Positions 16,368 to 24,195 of a stretch of DNA of 64,000 bases are shown piece by piece. Source of the stretch: Streptomyces tsukubensis (lineage in GTDB: Bacteria; Actinomycetota; Actinomycetes; Streptomycetales; Streptomycetaceae); contig NZ_CP020700.1 of the NCBI RefSeq assembly GCF_003932715.1, positions 3,494,501-3,558,500 of the forward strand, read 5' to 3'. Made by a program: the position numbers and the translations under genes. Position 1 is the first letter of the stretch. Every line of letters starts with the position of its first letter. The notes below the pieces were generated by a model. It worked only from the letters and a program-made list of their open reading frames with translations. It was not told where the DNA came from and did not search any database.

Positions 16368-16388
16368 GGTCTCAATTGCGGTCTCAGT
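16368..16388. repeat. right candidate integrase arm-site repeats
   Basis: GGTCTCA n6 GGTCTCAGT with the same 13-bp spacing and orientation as at 3120-3140, 117 bp inside the right attachment repeat. The match at both ends of the element supports a recombination role. Confidence 0.55.
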
Positions 16389-16504
16389 CGGGACTATTTC
16401 CGCCCTGGTCCACGAGCGTCCGGAGACGTCCAGCAGCCCCTCCGACCAGCAGCGCAAGGAGGGGGCGCGGACGTCTGCGGACGCTCACGGAGCAAGGTCG
16501 GACA

Positions 16505-16567
16505 ACTTGTAATGCGTAGGTCGTCGGTTCGAATCCGACAGGGGGCTCTTTTCATGCCCAGGCCAGA
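16505..16567 (+). repeat. right attachment repeat (tRNA-Thr fragment)
   Basis: Copy of 2984-3046 with one substitution (G16531). It contains only the anticodon-to-3' part of the tRNA, so it is not a functional tRNA. Confidence 0.9.
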
Positions 16568-16588
16568 ACCTTCTGACCTGGGCTTTTT
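16556..16588 (+). terminator. original tRNA-Thr terminator
   Basis: GCCCAGG-C-CAGAA pairs with TTCTG-A-CCTGGGC, followed by TTTTT: a classic intrinsic terminator. The left attachment site carries a variant of the same hairpin without the T run, suggesting this right copy is the chromosomal original. Confidence 0.75.
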
Positions 16589-16683
16589 CTGTTTCGGGGC
16601 GGTGCAGGCCGCCGGGGTCGCTCCCGGCGCACGCCGGTCGCTGGCACCCGGCGCCTGCACCGTCCCTCTCGCCGCCCCTTTGG

Positions 16684-18324
16684 TCAGACGCTCACGACGG
16701 GCCTTCCACCGGCCAGTTCGAGGCGGCTCCCGGTGAACCGCTCCCGCATGAGCCGGTCGTGGGTGACCACCACCAGCGCGCCCTCGTACGACATGAGGGC
16801 CTGCTCCAGTTCCTCGACCAGGGCCGGGGAGAGATGGTTCGTCGGCTCGTCCAGGAGCAGCAGATCGACCGGCCGTGTGACCAGCCGGGCCAGTTCGATC
16901 CTGCGCCGCTGGCCGTACGACAGCTCCCCGATCCGCAGCCGCAGGTCGGCGGGCCGGAACAGGCCGAGGGAGAGCAGCAGGTCGCGCTGTTCCTCCCGGT
17001 CGCCGGGCCGGTCGTGGGCGAAGGCGCCGAGCACGCTCAGGTCCGACGGCCACGGCACCTGCTGCTGTCGCAGGATCCCCACCTTCCCGGACACCCGCAC
17101 CGTGCCGCGCTGCGGCCGGACCTCGCCCGCGAGGATCCCGAGCAGAGTGGACTTGCCCGCACCGTTCGGCCCGGTGACGAGCAGCCGCTCTCCTGGGGCG
17201 AGCGACAACTGCGGCAGGTCGAGCCGGTTGTCCAGATGGACGTCGACGAGCTCGGCGGCGGCCTCGCCGTTGGCCGTGCCGGTGGGCACCGATGCGGCGA
17301 ACACCAGTGGATCCGATGGCAGTTGGACCGGAGCGGCGGTCAGCCGGGCGACCCGCTCCTTCGCGTTCCGGATCCGGGCCATCGCCCCGTGGCTGCGGTC
17401 CCGGGCGCGGAACGCGCCGTGCCCGAACTTCGCCATCGGCACCTTGTGCGGGATCGCCCCGAGCCGTGCCCCGTTCGACTCGGCCAGATGACGGCTGCGC
17501 GTGAGCTCGTCGCGCCAGTGCTGGTACTCCTGGAGACGGCGGCTGCGCTCGGCGGCCTTCGCCGTGCGGTAGCCGGCGTAGCCGTCGCCGTACCGAGTGA
17601 TCCTTCCTGCTGCGACCTCCAGGATCGTGCTGGTCAGGTTGGCCAGGAAGGCGCGGTCGTGGGTGACCGCGACCACCGTGCCGCGGTGCTCGCGCAGGTG
17701 CGCTTCGAGCCAGCCGACGGCCTGGTCGTCCAGGTCGTTGGTCGGTTCGTCGAGCAGCAGCAGCTCCGGCCGGGCCGCGAGTGTCGCGGCCAGCGCGAGC
17801 CGGGACCGCTCACCGCCGGAGAGCGAACCGAGCAGGCGATCGCGCGCCAGTCCGGGCAGGCCGAGCCCGTACAGGGCGATGTCGACGCGATCCTCGGCCC
17901 GGTAGCCGTCGCGCGCCTCGTACAGGGCGAGATGCCGCTCGTAGGCCGTGAGAGCGGATTCGAGAGCGGGGCCCTCACCGGCCGTCTCCAGCCGTTCCGC
18001 GTCGCAGCGCAGCTGGGCTTCCAGGGCTCGCAGTTCGGTCAGTGCCAGGTCGATCGCGTCCTGGACGGTGGCGTCGGCGGGCAGGTCGAGCGCCTGCGCG
18101 AGATAGCCGACGCCGCCGGGCGCGCTGACGGTGACCTCGCCGCTGTCGGGCCGTTCATGGCCGGTCAGCAGCTTCAGCAGTGTGGACTTCCCCGAGCCGT
18201 TGTCCCCGATCACTCCGACCTTCTCGCCGGGCCGGACGGAGAGATGGACGTGGTCGAGGACGAGCTTCTCGTCGTAGCGCTTGGTGAGGTCGTGCACGGC
18301 AAGTTGGGCAGTACGGGTACGCAA
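16684..18324 (-). CDS. ABC-F ribosome-protection-type ATPase
   Basis: A 546-residue protein with two ABC domains and no transmembrane segment. First domain: Walker A GDNGSGKST near residue 38, signature LSGGERSRLAL near 168, Walker B LLLLDEPTNDLD. Second domain: GPNGAGKST near 387, signature LSYGQRRRIEL, LLLLDEPTNHLS. The linker (about 245-330) is Arg-rich. This is the antibiotic-resistance ABC-F class (TlrC/VgaA-like) that displaces ribosome-bound drugs. The start is TTG 18324 behind AAGGGGG. It lies about 1.1 kb from a ribosome-targeting antibiotic operon, so self-protection is plausible but unproven. Confidence 0.88.
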   Translation of the reverse strand: MRTRTAQLAVHDLTKRYDEKLVLDHVHLSVRPGEKVGVIGDNGSGKSTLLKLLTGHERPDSGEVTVSAPGGVGYLAQALDLPADATVQDAIDLALTELRALEAQLRCDAERLETAGEGPALESALTAYERHLALYEARDGYRAEDRVDIALYGLGLPGLARDRLLGSLSGGERSRLALAATLAARPELLLLDEPTNDLDDQAVGWLEAHLREHRGTVVAVTHDRAFLANLTSTILEVAAGRITRYGDGYAGYRTAKAAERSRRLQEYQHWRDELTRSRHLAESNGARLGAIPHKVPMAKFGHGAFRARDRSHGAMARIRNAKERVARLTAAPVQLPSDPLVFAASVPTGTANGEAAAELVDVHLDNRLDLPQLSLAPGERLLVTGPNGAGKSTLLGILAGEVRPQRGTVRVSGKVGILRQQQVPWPSDLSVLGAFAHDRPGDREEQRDLLLSLGLFRPADLRLRIGELSYGQRRRIELARLVTRPVDLLLLDEPTNHLSPALVEELEQALMSYEGALVVVTHDRLMRERFTGSRLELAGGRPVVSV

Positions 18325-18384
18325 GACAGGGCCCCCTTCGGCAATGACGGACAGGTGGCGGTGCGCCCACGGCGGAGCGAGGCT

Positions 18385-18408
18385 CTACGCGGTGGCGCGG
18401 GCTGTCAT
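18385..18408 (-). CDS. possible leader peptide of the ABC-F gene
   Basis: A seven-codon frame (MTARATA, then TAG) lies 60 bp upstream of the TTG start. Drug-inducible ABC-F genes often carry such leaders for ribosome-mediated attenuation. The ribosome-binding site is weak and no clean alternative hairpins could be drawn, so this is tentative. Confidence 0.25.
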   Translation of the reverse strand: MTARATA

Positions 18409-18457
18409 CACAGAGTTCCCATATGCAAGAAGGTACGGGACGACGACGCCTCTGTCA

Positions 18458-18470
18458 AGACGGTACGTCT
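18458..18470. promoter_or_regulatory. palindrome resembling a TetR-family operator
   Basis: AGACG-GTA-CGTCT, a perfect inverted repeat 200 bp upstream of the dehydrogenase and 130 bp upstream of the ABC-F gene. Confidence 0.4.
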
Positions 18471-18671
18471 CGTCTCGTAAAAGTGGCGGCAGCGCACGTC
18501 AGGGCACCTCACGAGCCCGGGACCGCCGGTGTGCGCCCCCGATGCGCCATGGACGGCCCGCCCGGCCGTCGGGACGATGGGCAGTGCGCCGACGTGATGC
18601 CTGCCGCGACCCCGCCTCGGCCCGAAGTGCCACTCCTCGTCCCGTACCTGCCGTTCGAGAACCGGAGTGCC

Positions 18672-19457
18672 GTGGACCTCAACCTCACGTCGAAGACGGC
18701 GGTCGTCACCGGCGCCGGACGGGGCATCGGACTCGCCACCGTCCGGGCCCTGACCGCCGAGGGCGTCCGTATCGTCGGTGCCGCCCGCACCCTCACCCCC
18801 GAACTGAAGGACACCGGCGCACACACCGTGTCGGCCGACCTGAGCACCGCCGAAGGCGTCGCCGCCCTGATGGACGAGGCCTTCGACGCACTCGGCGGCA
18901 TCGACCTGCTGGTCAACAACGTCGGCGCCGGGGACGATCTGGACCCCCGCGGATTCCTCGACACCGACGACGGGCACTGGTCCCGGGTCTTCGACCTCAA
19001 CCTGCTCAGTGCCGTACGCGCCACCCAGGCCGCCCTGCCCAGCCTGATCGAACGCCGCGGGTCGATCGTCAACGTCTCGTCCATCAGCGCCCGGCAGCCC
19101 ACCACCGGCCCGGTCGCCTACGCCGCGGCCAAGGCGGCCCTCACCGTGCTGGGCAAGTCCCTGGCGGAGGAGTTCGGGCCCCTGGGCGTACGGGTGAACA
19201 CCGTCTCCCCCGGAGTGGTCCGCACCGCCGTCTGGGCGGACCCCGACGGCTTCGGCGGCAAGATCGCGGCCCGGGCCGGGATGGACCACGCCACCTTCCT
19301 GGAACAGATGCCACCGGCCTTCTTCGGCATCACCTCGGGCCGTATCACCGAACCGGAAGAAGTCGCGGCCCTGATCGTCTTCCTCCTCTCGGACATCGCC
19401 CGCAACATCACCGGCGCCGACCACATCATCGACGGCAGCACGGTCAAAACAGCCTGA
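18672..19457 (+). CDS. short-chain dehydrogenase/reductase (SDR)
   Basis: A 261-residue NAD(P)-dependent oxidoreductase. The cofactor motif TGAGRGIG is at about residues 13-20, then NNVGAG, the catalytic Ser in VNVSSISA, and the YxxxK in VAYAAAKAAL. The C-terminus ends in the family pattern ITGADHIIDGS. The start is taken as GTG 18672 (GGAG upstream, classic MDLNLTSKTAVVTG-type N-terminus), not the far-upstream starts. The substrate is unknown. It is convergent with the aminopeptidase gene with only 6 bp between the stops, so it is likely not part of the nucleoside operon. Confidence 0.85.
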   Translation: MDLNLTSKTAVVTGAGRGIGLATVRALTAEGVRIVGAARTLTPELKDTGAHTVSADLSTAEGVAALMDEAFDALGGIDLLVNNVGAGDDLDPRGFLDTDDGHWSRVFDLNLLSAVRATQAALPSLIERRGSIVNVSSISARQPTTGPVAYAAAKAALTVLGKSLAEEFGPLGVRVNTVSPGVVRTAVWADPDGFGGKIAARAGMDHATFLEQMPPAFFGITSGRITEPEEVAALIVFLLSDIARNITGADHIIDGSTVKTA

Positions 19458-19463
19458 GGGCGG

Positions 19464-20834
19464 TCAGCCGTCGCCGATCCGGTGGGCGGCCCAGAACGGG
19501 GTCAGATCCTCGGCGGTGGCGGCCTGCGCGGCGGCCTTGAAGGCGGACGTGGTGCTCACGCCGTAACGGTGGGTGCGGACGTAGTCGCGGAGCAGGCGGG
19601 TCATCGCGTCGGGCCCGATCGTCCGGCGCAGGTCGTGCAGCGCGCAGGCGCCGTAGAGGTAGACGACGTCCTCGTACCGATCGGGATGTTCGTCCCAGTA
19701 CGCCATGCCGTTGGTGATCGACTCCTGCGGTGTCGACCACTCGACGGCTTTCCAGCAGCCCGAGCCGTCGCGGCCGAGGGCGAGTTCGGTGGCGTACTCG
19801 GCGAAGGACTCGTCCAGCCAGGGCTGCTGGTACTGGTCGTCCCCGACGATGCCGTACCACCACTGGTGGGCGATTTCATGGAGGAGGGCGGAGGTCTTCA
19901 CCCGGTTCAGGACGAACCCCGGGTACTCCATGCCGCTGAACCAGAGGTCGTTGTCCACGACGACATCCAGCTCGGCGTAGGGGTAGGCGCCGAACGCGTG
20001 GGCGTGCGTGTCCAGCCCGGAGACGGCGGTGGCCAGCATGGCCCGGGCATCCGCGTCCGCGATACCGGCCCCGCTGTGGACGTTGATCGCGACCCCGCCT
20101 GCGGAGACGTGGGACACGGTGTCGAACGGGCCCGCGGACCAGGCGAAGTCGCGCACCTTGCGGGCCGTCACCGTGGTCACGGTCCGTCCGGCGGTCCCCG
20201 GGGTGCCGGTCGCGGTGCCGGTGGCGGGCACCTTGAGCGCGGCCGGGTGGTCCAGCACCACGGTGAAATCGGCGGCCAGGGTGTAGAAGGACTCCCCGGT
20301 ATCGGTGAACGGGTCGAGATGCCAGCCGGCTCCGTCCCGTACCGCGAGCACCGGCAGGGCGTTGCCGAAGTGGCTGTACGCCCCGTGGCGACCGAACCTG
20401 CCGGACGCGTCCGCCAGTTCGGGGGCCCGGACGGTGAGGTCGAAGCCGATCGTGTGGCGCTCGCCGGGGCCGAGCGGCTCCGGCAGGGCGATCCGCAGCG
20501 TCGTGCACCCGTCCCGGAGGCCGTCCACGGTGGCCCCGACGAGGTGCGTCACCGTGACCGCCGGTGCCGAGCAGCCCCCGGGGGCGTTGCCCCACAGTCT
20601 GAGGTAGACCTCCCGGAGCGGATCCCCCGAGACATGGGTGAAGCTCACGCGCTGGCGCCCGGACCACTGGCCTCCCGATGAGTCACCGGCCAGCTCGACC
20701 GTGTAGGCCGCAGAGGCCGGTGTCCGGGCCGGGTCGGCAGGCCGCCCGTTGCCGGACGGTGTGCCGCCCGGCAGGGGGGCCAGCAGCGCAAAGCACCCGA
20801 GAAGGACCGCCAGGAGCCGGGCGGACCTGCTCAA
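19464..20834 (-). CDS. secreted M1-family zinc aminopeptidase
   Basis: A 456-residue protein. The N-terminal signal peptide has the hydrophobic core LLAVLLGCFALLAPLPGG (a lipobox-like Cys is present). The gluzincin motif HEIAHQWW is near residue 317, with the third zinc ligand Glu in LDESFAEY, and the N-terminal beta domain of M1 enzymes precedes it. The start is TTG 20834 behind GCAGGAGGATGC, overlapping the upstream stop. It is the last gene of the blasticidin-like operon (position of blsN). Blasticidin-type pathways make a leucyl-blocked, less toxic precursor that an aminopeptidase deblocks; an exported enzyme would do this outside the cell. Specificity is inferred. Confidence 0.85.
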   Translation of the reverse strand: MSRSARLLAVLLGCFALLAPLPGGTPSGNGRPADPARTPASAAYTVELAGDSSGGQWSGRQRVSFTHVSGDPLREVYLRLWGNAPGGCSAPAVTVTHLVGATVDGLRDGCTTLRIALPEPLGPGERHTIGFDLTVRAPELADASGRFGRHGAYSHFGNALPVLAVRDGAGWHLDPFTDTGESFYTLAADFTVVLDHPAALKVPATGTATGTPGTAGRTVTTVTARKVRDFAWSAGPFDTVSHVSAGGVAINVHSGAGIADADARAMLATAVSGLDTHAHAFGAYPYAELDVVVDNDLWFSGMEYPGFVLNRVKTSALLHEIAHQWWYGIVGDDQYQQPWLDESFAEYATELALGRDGSGCWKAVEWSTPQESITNGMAYWDEHPDRYEDVVYLYGACALHDLRRTIGPDAMTRLLRDYVRTHRYGVSTTSAFKAAAQAATAEDLTPFWAAHRIGDG

Positions 20835-21415
20835 GCATCCTCCTGCGGAGTCCGCGCGGTCGTCTCGTACGGGTGGATCGGACGGCTGCCGTTGCGCTCC
20901 CGCTGCCGCCGGACCGCCAGGTCCACTGCCCGGTCGACGGCGGGCAGACACGCCGCGATATCCGTATGGACCACGTACTCCACCGACGCGACCGTGTGCA
21001 GGCCCTGGACCAGGAAGGTGTACTCGTGTTCGCGCTCCAGCAGCAGGACGATGGGCTTGCCGAAGGCGCTGGCCCATCCGATCTCGATATGGGTGCCCGG
21101 GGAGGCCGGATGGCCCGGCAGGGCCACAAAGACATCGGCCTTGCGGATCTCGTCCTGGTCGAGTTTGGTGCACTGCTCCGGACGCATCAGTTCGGCCCCC
21201 CACGCCTCGCGGCGGTGGGCGTTGTGCACGGAGAGCCCCTGTGCCTCGAAATGCTTGATCAGCACGTTGAACGGGCCCCGGGCTGCGGCCGGCATCCTTC
21301 CCGTCTCGGGGTCCAGGAGCTGGATGAACGGGCCCGCGAGGAAGACGGAGCGGATGCCCGGGTCGGGACGGGAACCGGAGAGGTCAAGGGAGTCAGGGGA
21401 CGGGGTGACGGCCAT
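20831..21415 (-). CDS. blsM: CMP N-glycosidase, BlsM-type (nucleoside 2-deoxyribosyltransferase fold)
   Basis: A 194-residue enzyme of the nucleoside 2-deoxyribosyltransferase fold: VFLAGPFIQLLDPETG near the start (nucleotide-binding loop), KADVFVALPGHPASPGTHIE with the catalytic Glu, and GWASAFGKPIVLL. In blasticidin S biosynthesis BlsM hydrolyses CMP to release free cytosine, the first committed step. The gene context (BlsD/BlsE-type genes in the same operon) supports that role here. The ATG at 21415 follows CGGAGGCACTCCC. The stop overlaps the aminopeptidase start by 4 nt. Confidence 0.85.
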   Translation of the reverse strand: MAVTPSPDSLDLSGSRPDPGIRSVFLAGPFIQLLDPETGRMPAAARGPFNVLIKHFEAQGLSVHNAHRREAWGAELMRPEQCTKLDQDEIRKADVFVALPGHPASPGTHIEIGWASAFGKPIVLLLEREHEYTFLVQGLHTVASVEYVVHTDIAACLPAVDRAVDLAVRRQRERNGSRPIHPYETTARTPQEDA

Positions 21416-21488
21416 GGGAGTGCCTCCGTGGTGACGCTGGTGCACGGTGTCGGGTGGCGGGCGGTCGGGTGACGGGGGGCGGGCCGGG

Positions 21489-22139
21489 TCAGTCCTTGAG
21501 GAAGCACTGGATGAAGGCGTCGCCGGTGGTGCCGCCGTGGGTGTACTCGGTGGTGTCGTAGGCGGCGAAAGGGTGCCGCTCGACCCGGATCCGGCGGAAG
21601 TGCGGGAGGTACTGCCAGCGCAGCTCCGGCTTGGTGCTGAAGAACGGGATGAAGACACCGCCGGGGCGCAGCACCCGGACGACCTCCGGCACGACGCGGC
21701 CCCACAGCTCGGCGTCCGTCCAGACCTCCAGGTCGAGGGCCGGGTCGAAGAACATCCCGTCGATGCTCTCCGACGGCAGTTCGAAGATCCGTTGGAAGAA
21801 GTCGCCGCGCTCGATCGTGAGGTTGTCGGGTAGGTGGGGGTGCCGGGCCCGGAACAGGTCTTCGACCTCGCCGAAGAGTTCCAGCACGGTGTGGCTGCGG
21901 GTCGCGGGGTTGGCGGCGATGCGCAGCGCGGACAGGCCCAGGCCCAGCCCGACCTCGTAGAAGTCCTTGCCGTATTCGCACAGCATGTCGGCACTGGCCC
22001 ACATCAGGTCCCGCTCCCAGGCCTGCATGGCCTGCTCGCCGCCGATGCTGAGGGTCACCTGGCCGTTCTGTTCGATCAGTTCGATCGTCGGCCGGTCCTG
22101 GGGCGCGGTGTCCGGCTCCGAAACGGTGGGGGTTTCCAT
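21489..22139 (-). CDS. blsL: guanidine N-methyltransferase, BlsL-type
   Basis: A 216-residue SAM-dependent methyltransferase. The SAM-binding motif is DFYEVGLGLGLSALRIA; LPSESIDGMFFDPALDLEVW and VLRPGGVFIPF follow. The N-terminal part (WERDLMWASADMLCEYGKDF) resembles guanidinoacetate N-methyltransferase, fitting methylation of the beta-arginine guanidino group as in blasticidin S. The position (between the L and M slots) agrees. The ATG at 22139 has GGGAGAAAGCC upstream. Confidence 0.82.
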   Translation of the reverse strand: METPTVSEPDTAPQDRPTIELIEQNGQVTLSIGGEQAMQAWERDLMWASADMLCEYGKDFYEVGLGLGLSALRIAANPATRSHTVLELFGEVEDLFRARHPHLPDNLTIERGDFFQRIFELPSESIDGMFFDPALDLEVWTDAELWGRVVPEVVRVLRPGGVFIPFFSTKPELRWQYLPHFRRIRVERHPFAAYDTTEYTHGGTTGDAFIQCFLKD

Positions 22140-22184
22140 GGCTTTCTCCCTGTGAGGTGATGGCGGGTCGGGCGCAAGGGGCGG

Positions 22185-24068
22185 TCAGACGGTTCGGGGT
22201 ACGACTCCGAAGTGGCGCCGGGCCGTGGAGACGGCGAGGTCCTGTACGGCGAACACGGTGAAGTAGTAGGCCTGCGGGGCGGTGCCGGGGGCGAAGCGCA
22301 CACGGAACGCGACGTCCTCGCCCCGTCCGCCGCTGAGCCGGCGCCGGATGACGGCGGGTTCCACGGTCGCGTCCTCGCGCAGATAGGTCGGTACGAACAG
22401 GCCCAGCCGGACCGGGCCGGTACGGGCCGCGGTGACCGTGGCCCGTACCTCCAGTACCTCCCCCTGCCCGACCGTGTCCGCGGCATGGGCGAGCAGGGCG
22501 GGCGCGTCCGGAATCCGGAAGGTGACATCGCCGCACCGCATGCAGACGGCACACGTGGTGTCCAGGACGTACGGGAGCAGACCCCGCCGGGTGAACTCCT
22601 GCGCGGGACGCCCGCAGTGGCAGGTGACCTCCTGGACCCGGGGGTCCAGGGTGCTGCGGTCACCGAAGTGCGCCGGGTAGTTCATCAGCTCGGTCTCGGG
22701 GTCGGCCGAGATCTGCTCGGTGATGACGTGATCGAGGGACTGCAGGTCCGCCGTGAGCGAGGCCGTGATCTGCTCGGGCGACTGATCGGCCGCATGGGTG
22801 GGCCTGGCCGTCCAGAGGTCGACCTTCCGGGCCAGTTTGGTCAGCCGGGGCCTCAGCGCGTGGTGGTGCGGCAGCAGGTCCGAGGCGAGGTAGGCGGTGA
22901 GGCGGCTGCCCACGGTCAGGAGCAGCGGGTCCGGACGGTGGTCCGCCGGAGCGGGCGGTGCCGGTGTGTCCTCCGGTGCCTCCGGCAGTCCGAAGCGCAT
23001 GAACGCCGGGTAGGGGTGGGAGCCCGCCAGGCTGGCGTTGAGGGTGTCGACGGAGTCCGCGCCGATGAGGGCGCCACGCATCCAGGCGACGTTCTCCGGC
23101 CGGTCGGAGTCGTGTACGGATACGGCCGAGACCACCGTGCGGGCCGGACCGTCGAGGGCGTTCAGCAGCAGCTGGTACTTCGGGTCGTACAGGGCGAGGT
23201 CCGCGAGCGGGCCGCTGTTGCACGCGCTGAGCACCAGCTCCACGGCCTCCACCCGGTTGAGGGGGACCAGCTTGTCCTCCGGCTTGTAGCAGGGCAGTCC
23301 GTACGCGCAGCGCGGGCCGAGGAGTCCGGGCACGGCCGGGGCGGAGGGGCTGAGGCCGCAGATGGTGAACTCGCCGAGGTTGACGCTGTCGTCCTTGCCG
23401 TGCCCCTGGAAGCCCACCCGCAGCCATCGGGTGCCCAGGATCTCGGCCTGGATGTCCGTATTTTCGAAGTCCCGGTCGTCGAAGACCCGGACGCCGGGCA
23501 GCCGGGGCGGCCGGTCGGTGTCGGTGAAGAGGCCCAGCGCGTCGACGCCGGGAGCGGGCTGTGCGTACTGCTTGGCGACGTTCCAGCAGACCGATGTGCC
23601 GTCGCGGCCGCTCAGCAGCGTGAGTCCGTGCCGCGCGCCGCGGTAGGTCGCCATCAGCAGGGCTCGTACGGGGTCGAGGGTGAGCCGGTCGTAGCAGCCG
23701 ACGATCAGCAGCGAACCGCCGTGCCGGGCCCTGAACGCGGCGATGTCCGCGAGTTCTTCCTCGTCGGCCCAGGTGCGGCCGAGCGGACGGGCCAGTTCCG
23801 CGAGCCCTTCCGGGAGGTGTGCCGCGCCGAGGACGATGCCGGTGTCCAGCGGGTGCGGCCGCCGCAGTCCGCCGTACAGGCGAGCGGCGAGATCGACGCT
23901 CGCCGTCAGATCGGGGCGGCCCTCGGTCGGGACCGGCACCGGCAGGTGCCGGGGGCGGTCCAGGAACTCCCGGACGGCTTCGGGGAACTCCTGCCGGGTG
24001 ACCGGACGGAACAGGGGGGCCTGCCCGGACGGCCGGTCGGCTCGCTGGTGGGTGAGCGCGGCGTTCAT
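22185..24068 (-). CDS. large caspase/CHAT-like protein in the nucleoside operon
   Basis: A 627-residue protein of unclear function. The middle part looks like a caspase-fold (CHAT/gingipain-type) domain: a hydrophobic strand LRVGFQGHGKDD with His223, then ELVLSACNSG with Cys283, the usual His/Cys dyad spacing. The C-terminal third has a possible zinc ribbon (TCHCGRPAQ and CAVCMRCGD) and an Ig-like beta part. There is no signal peptide. By position it corresponds to blsK of the blasticidin cluster, which was reported, as I recall, to be involved in leucyl transfer; this is not verified. If so, the dyad Cys may serve an acyl-transfer role. The ATG 24068 is preceded by GAGGTGTCC. Confidence 0.7.
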   Translation of the reverse strand: MNAALTHQRADRPSGQAPLFRPVTRQEFPEAVREFLDRPRHLPVPVPTEGRPDLTASVDLAARLYGGLRRPHPLDTGIVLGAAHLPEGLAELARPLGRTWADEEELADIAAFRARHGGSLLIVGCYDRLTLDPVRALLMATYRGARHGLTLLSGRDGTSVCWNVAKQYAQPAPGVDALGLFTDTDRPPRLPGVRVFDDRDFENTDIQAEILGTRWLRVGFQGHGKDDSVNLGEFTICGLSPSAPAVPGLLGPRCAYGLPCYKPEDKLVPLNRVEAVELVLSACNSGPLADLALYDPKYQLLLNALDGPARTVVSAVSVHDSDRPENVAWMRGALIGADSVDTLNASLAGSHPYPAFMRFGLPEAPEDTPAPPAPADHRPDPLLLTVGSRLTAYLASDLLPHHHALRPRLTKLARKVDLWTARPTHAADQSPEQITASLTADLQSLDHVITEQISADPETELMNYPAHFGDRSTLDPRVQEVTCHCGRPAQEFTRRGLLPYVLDTTCAVCMRCGDVTFRIPDAPALLAHAADTVGQGEVLEVRATVTAARTGPVRLGLFVPTYLREDATVEPAVIRRRLSGGRGEDVAFRVRFAPGTAPQAYYFTVFAVQDLAVSTARRHFGVVPRTV

Positions 24069-24195
24069 GGTGGACACCTCGTAAGGCCCGAGTCCGGGCG
24101 TGGGGGAAGGGGGCGGGGAGTGGGAAGGCATGGGAGCGGCTCGTACCGCAGATACGTGAACAGGCCTACGGGGGCGCGGGGGACGGGCACGGAGG

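Larger units (their letters stand above)
2984..16567. mobile_element. AICE integrated in tRNA-Thr (about 13.6 kb)
   Basis: The block is bounded by 63-bp direct repeats (2984-3046 and 16505-16567, one mismatch). The left copy completes tRNA-Thr and the right copy is a tRNA fragment. Inside, in order, are int, xis, replication genes, traB-like translocase, spd-type genes and GntR regulators, the standard set of actinomycete integrative and conjugative elements (pSAM2/SLP1 class). All essential modules look intact, so the element may still excise. No obvious metabolic or resistance cargo is present. Confidence 0.93.
18325..18671. promoter_or_regulatory. divergent promoter region (ABC-F / dehydrogenase)
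   Basis: A 347-bp gap holding the leaders of both divergent genes. It contains a possible short leader ORF for the ABC-F gene (18385-18408) and a perfect 13-base inverted repeat AGACGGTACGTCT (18458-18470), close to a TetR-type operator. No regulator gene is adjacent. Confidence 0.5.

Noticed and set aside
16505..16567. Second tRNA-Thr gene
   Set aside because: Only the anticodon-to-3' part is present; no D-arm or 5' acceptor strand, so it is an attachment repeat.
18672..19457. SDR as part of the blasticidin-type operon
   Set aside because: It is on the opposite strand and convergent; no pathway step needs it by homology. It cannot be excluded but is not supported.
22185..24068. Defence-type CHAT protease system
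   Set aside because: No partner sensor or effector gene; the gene is embedded in a biosynthetic operon with coupled neighbours.
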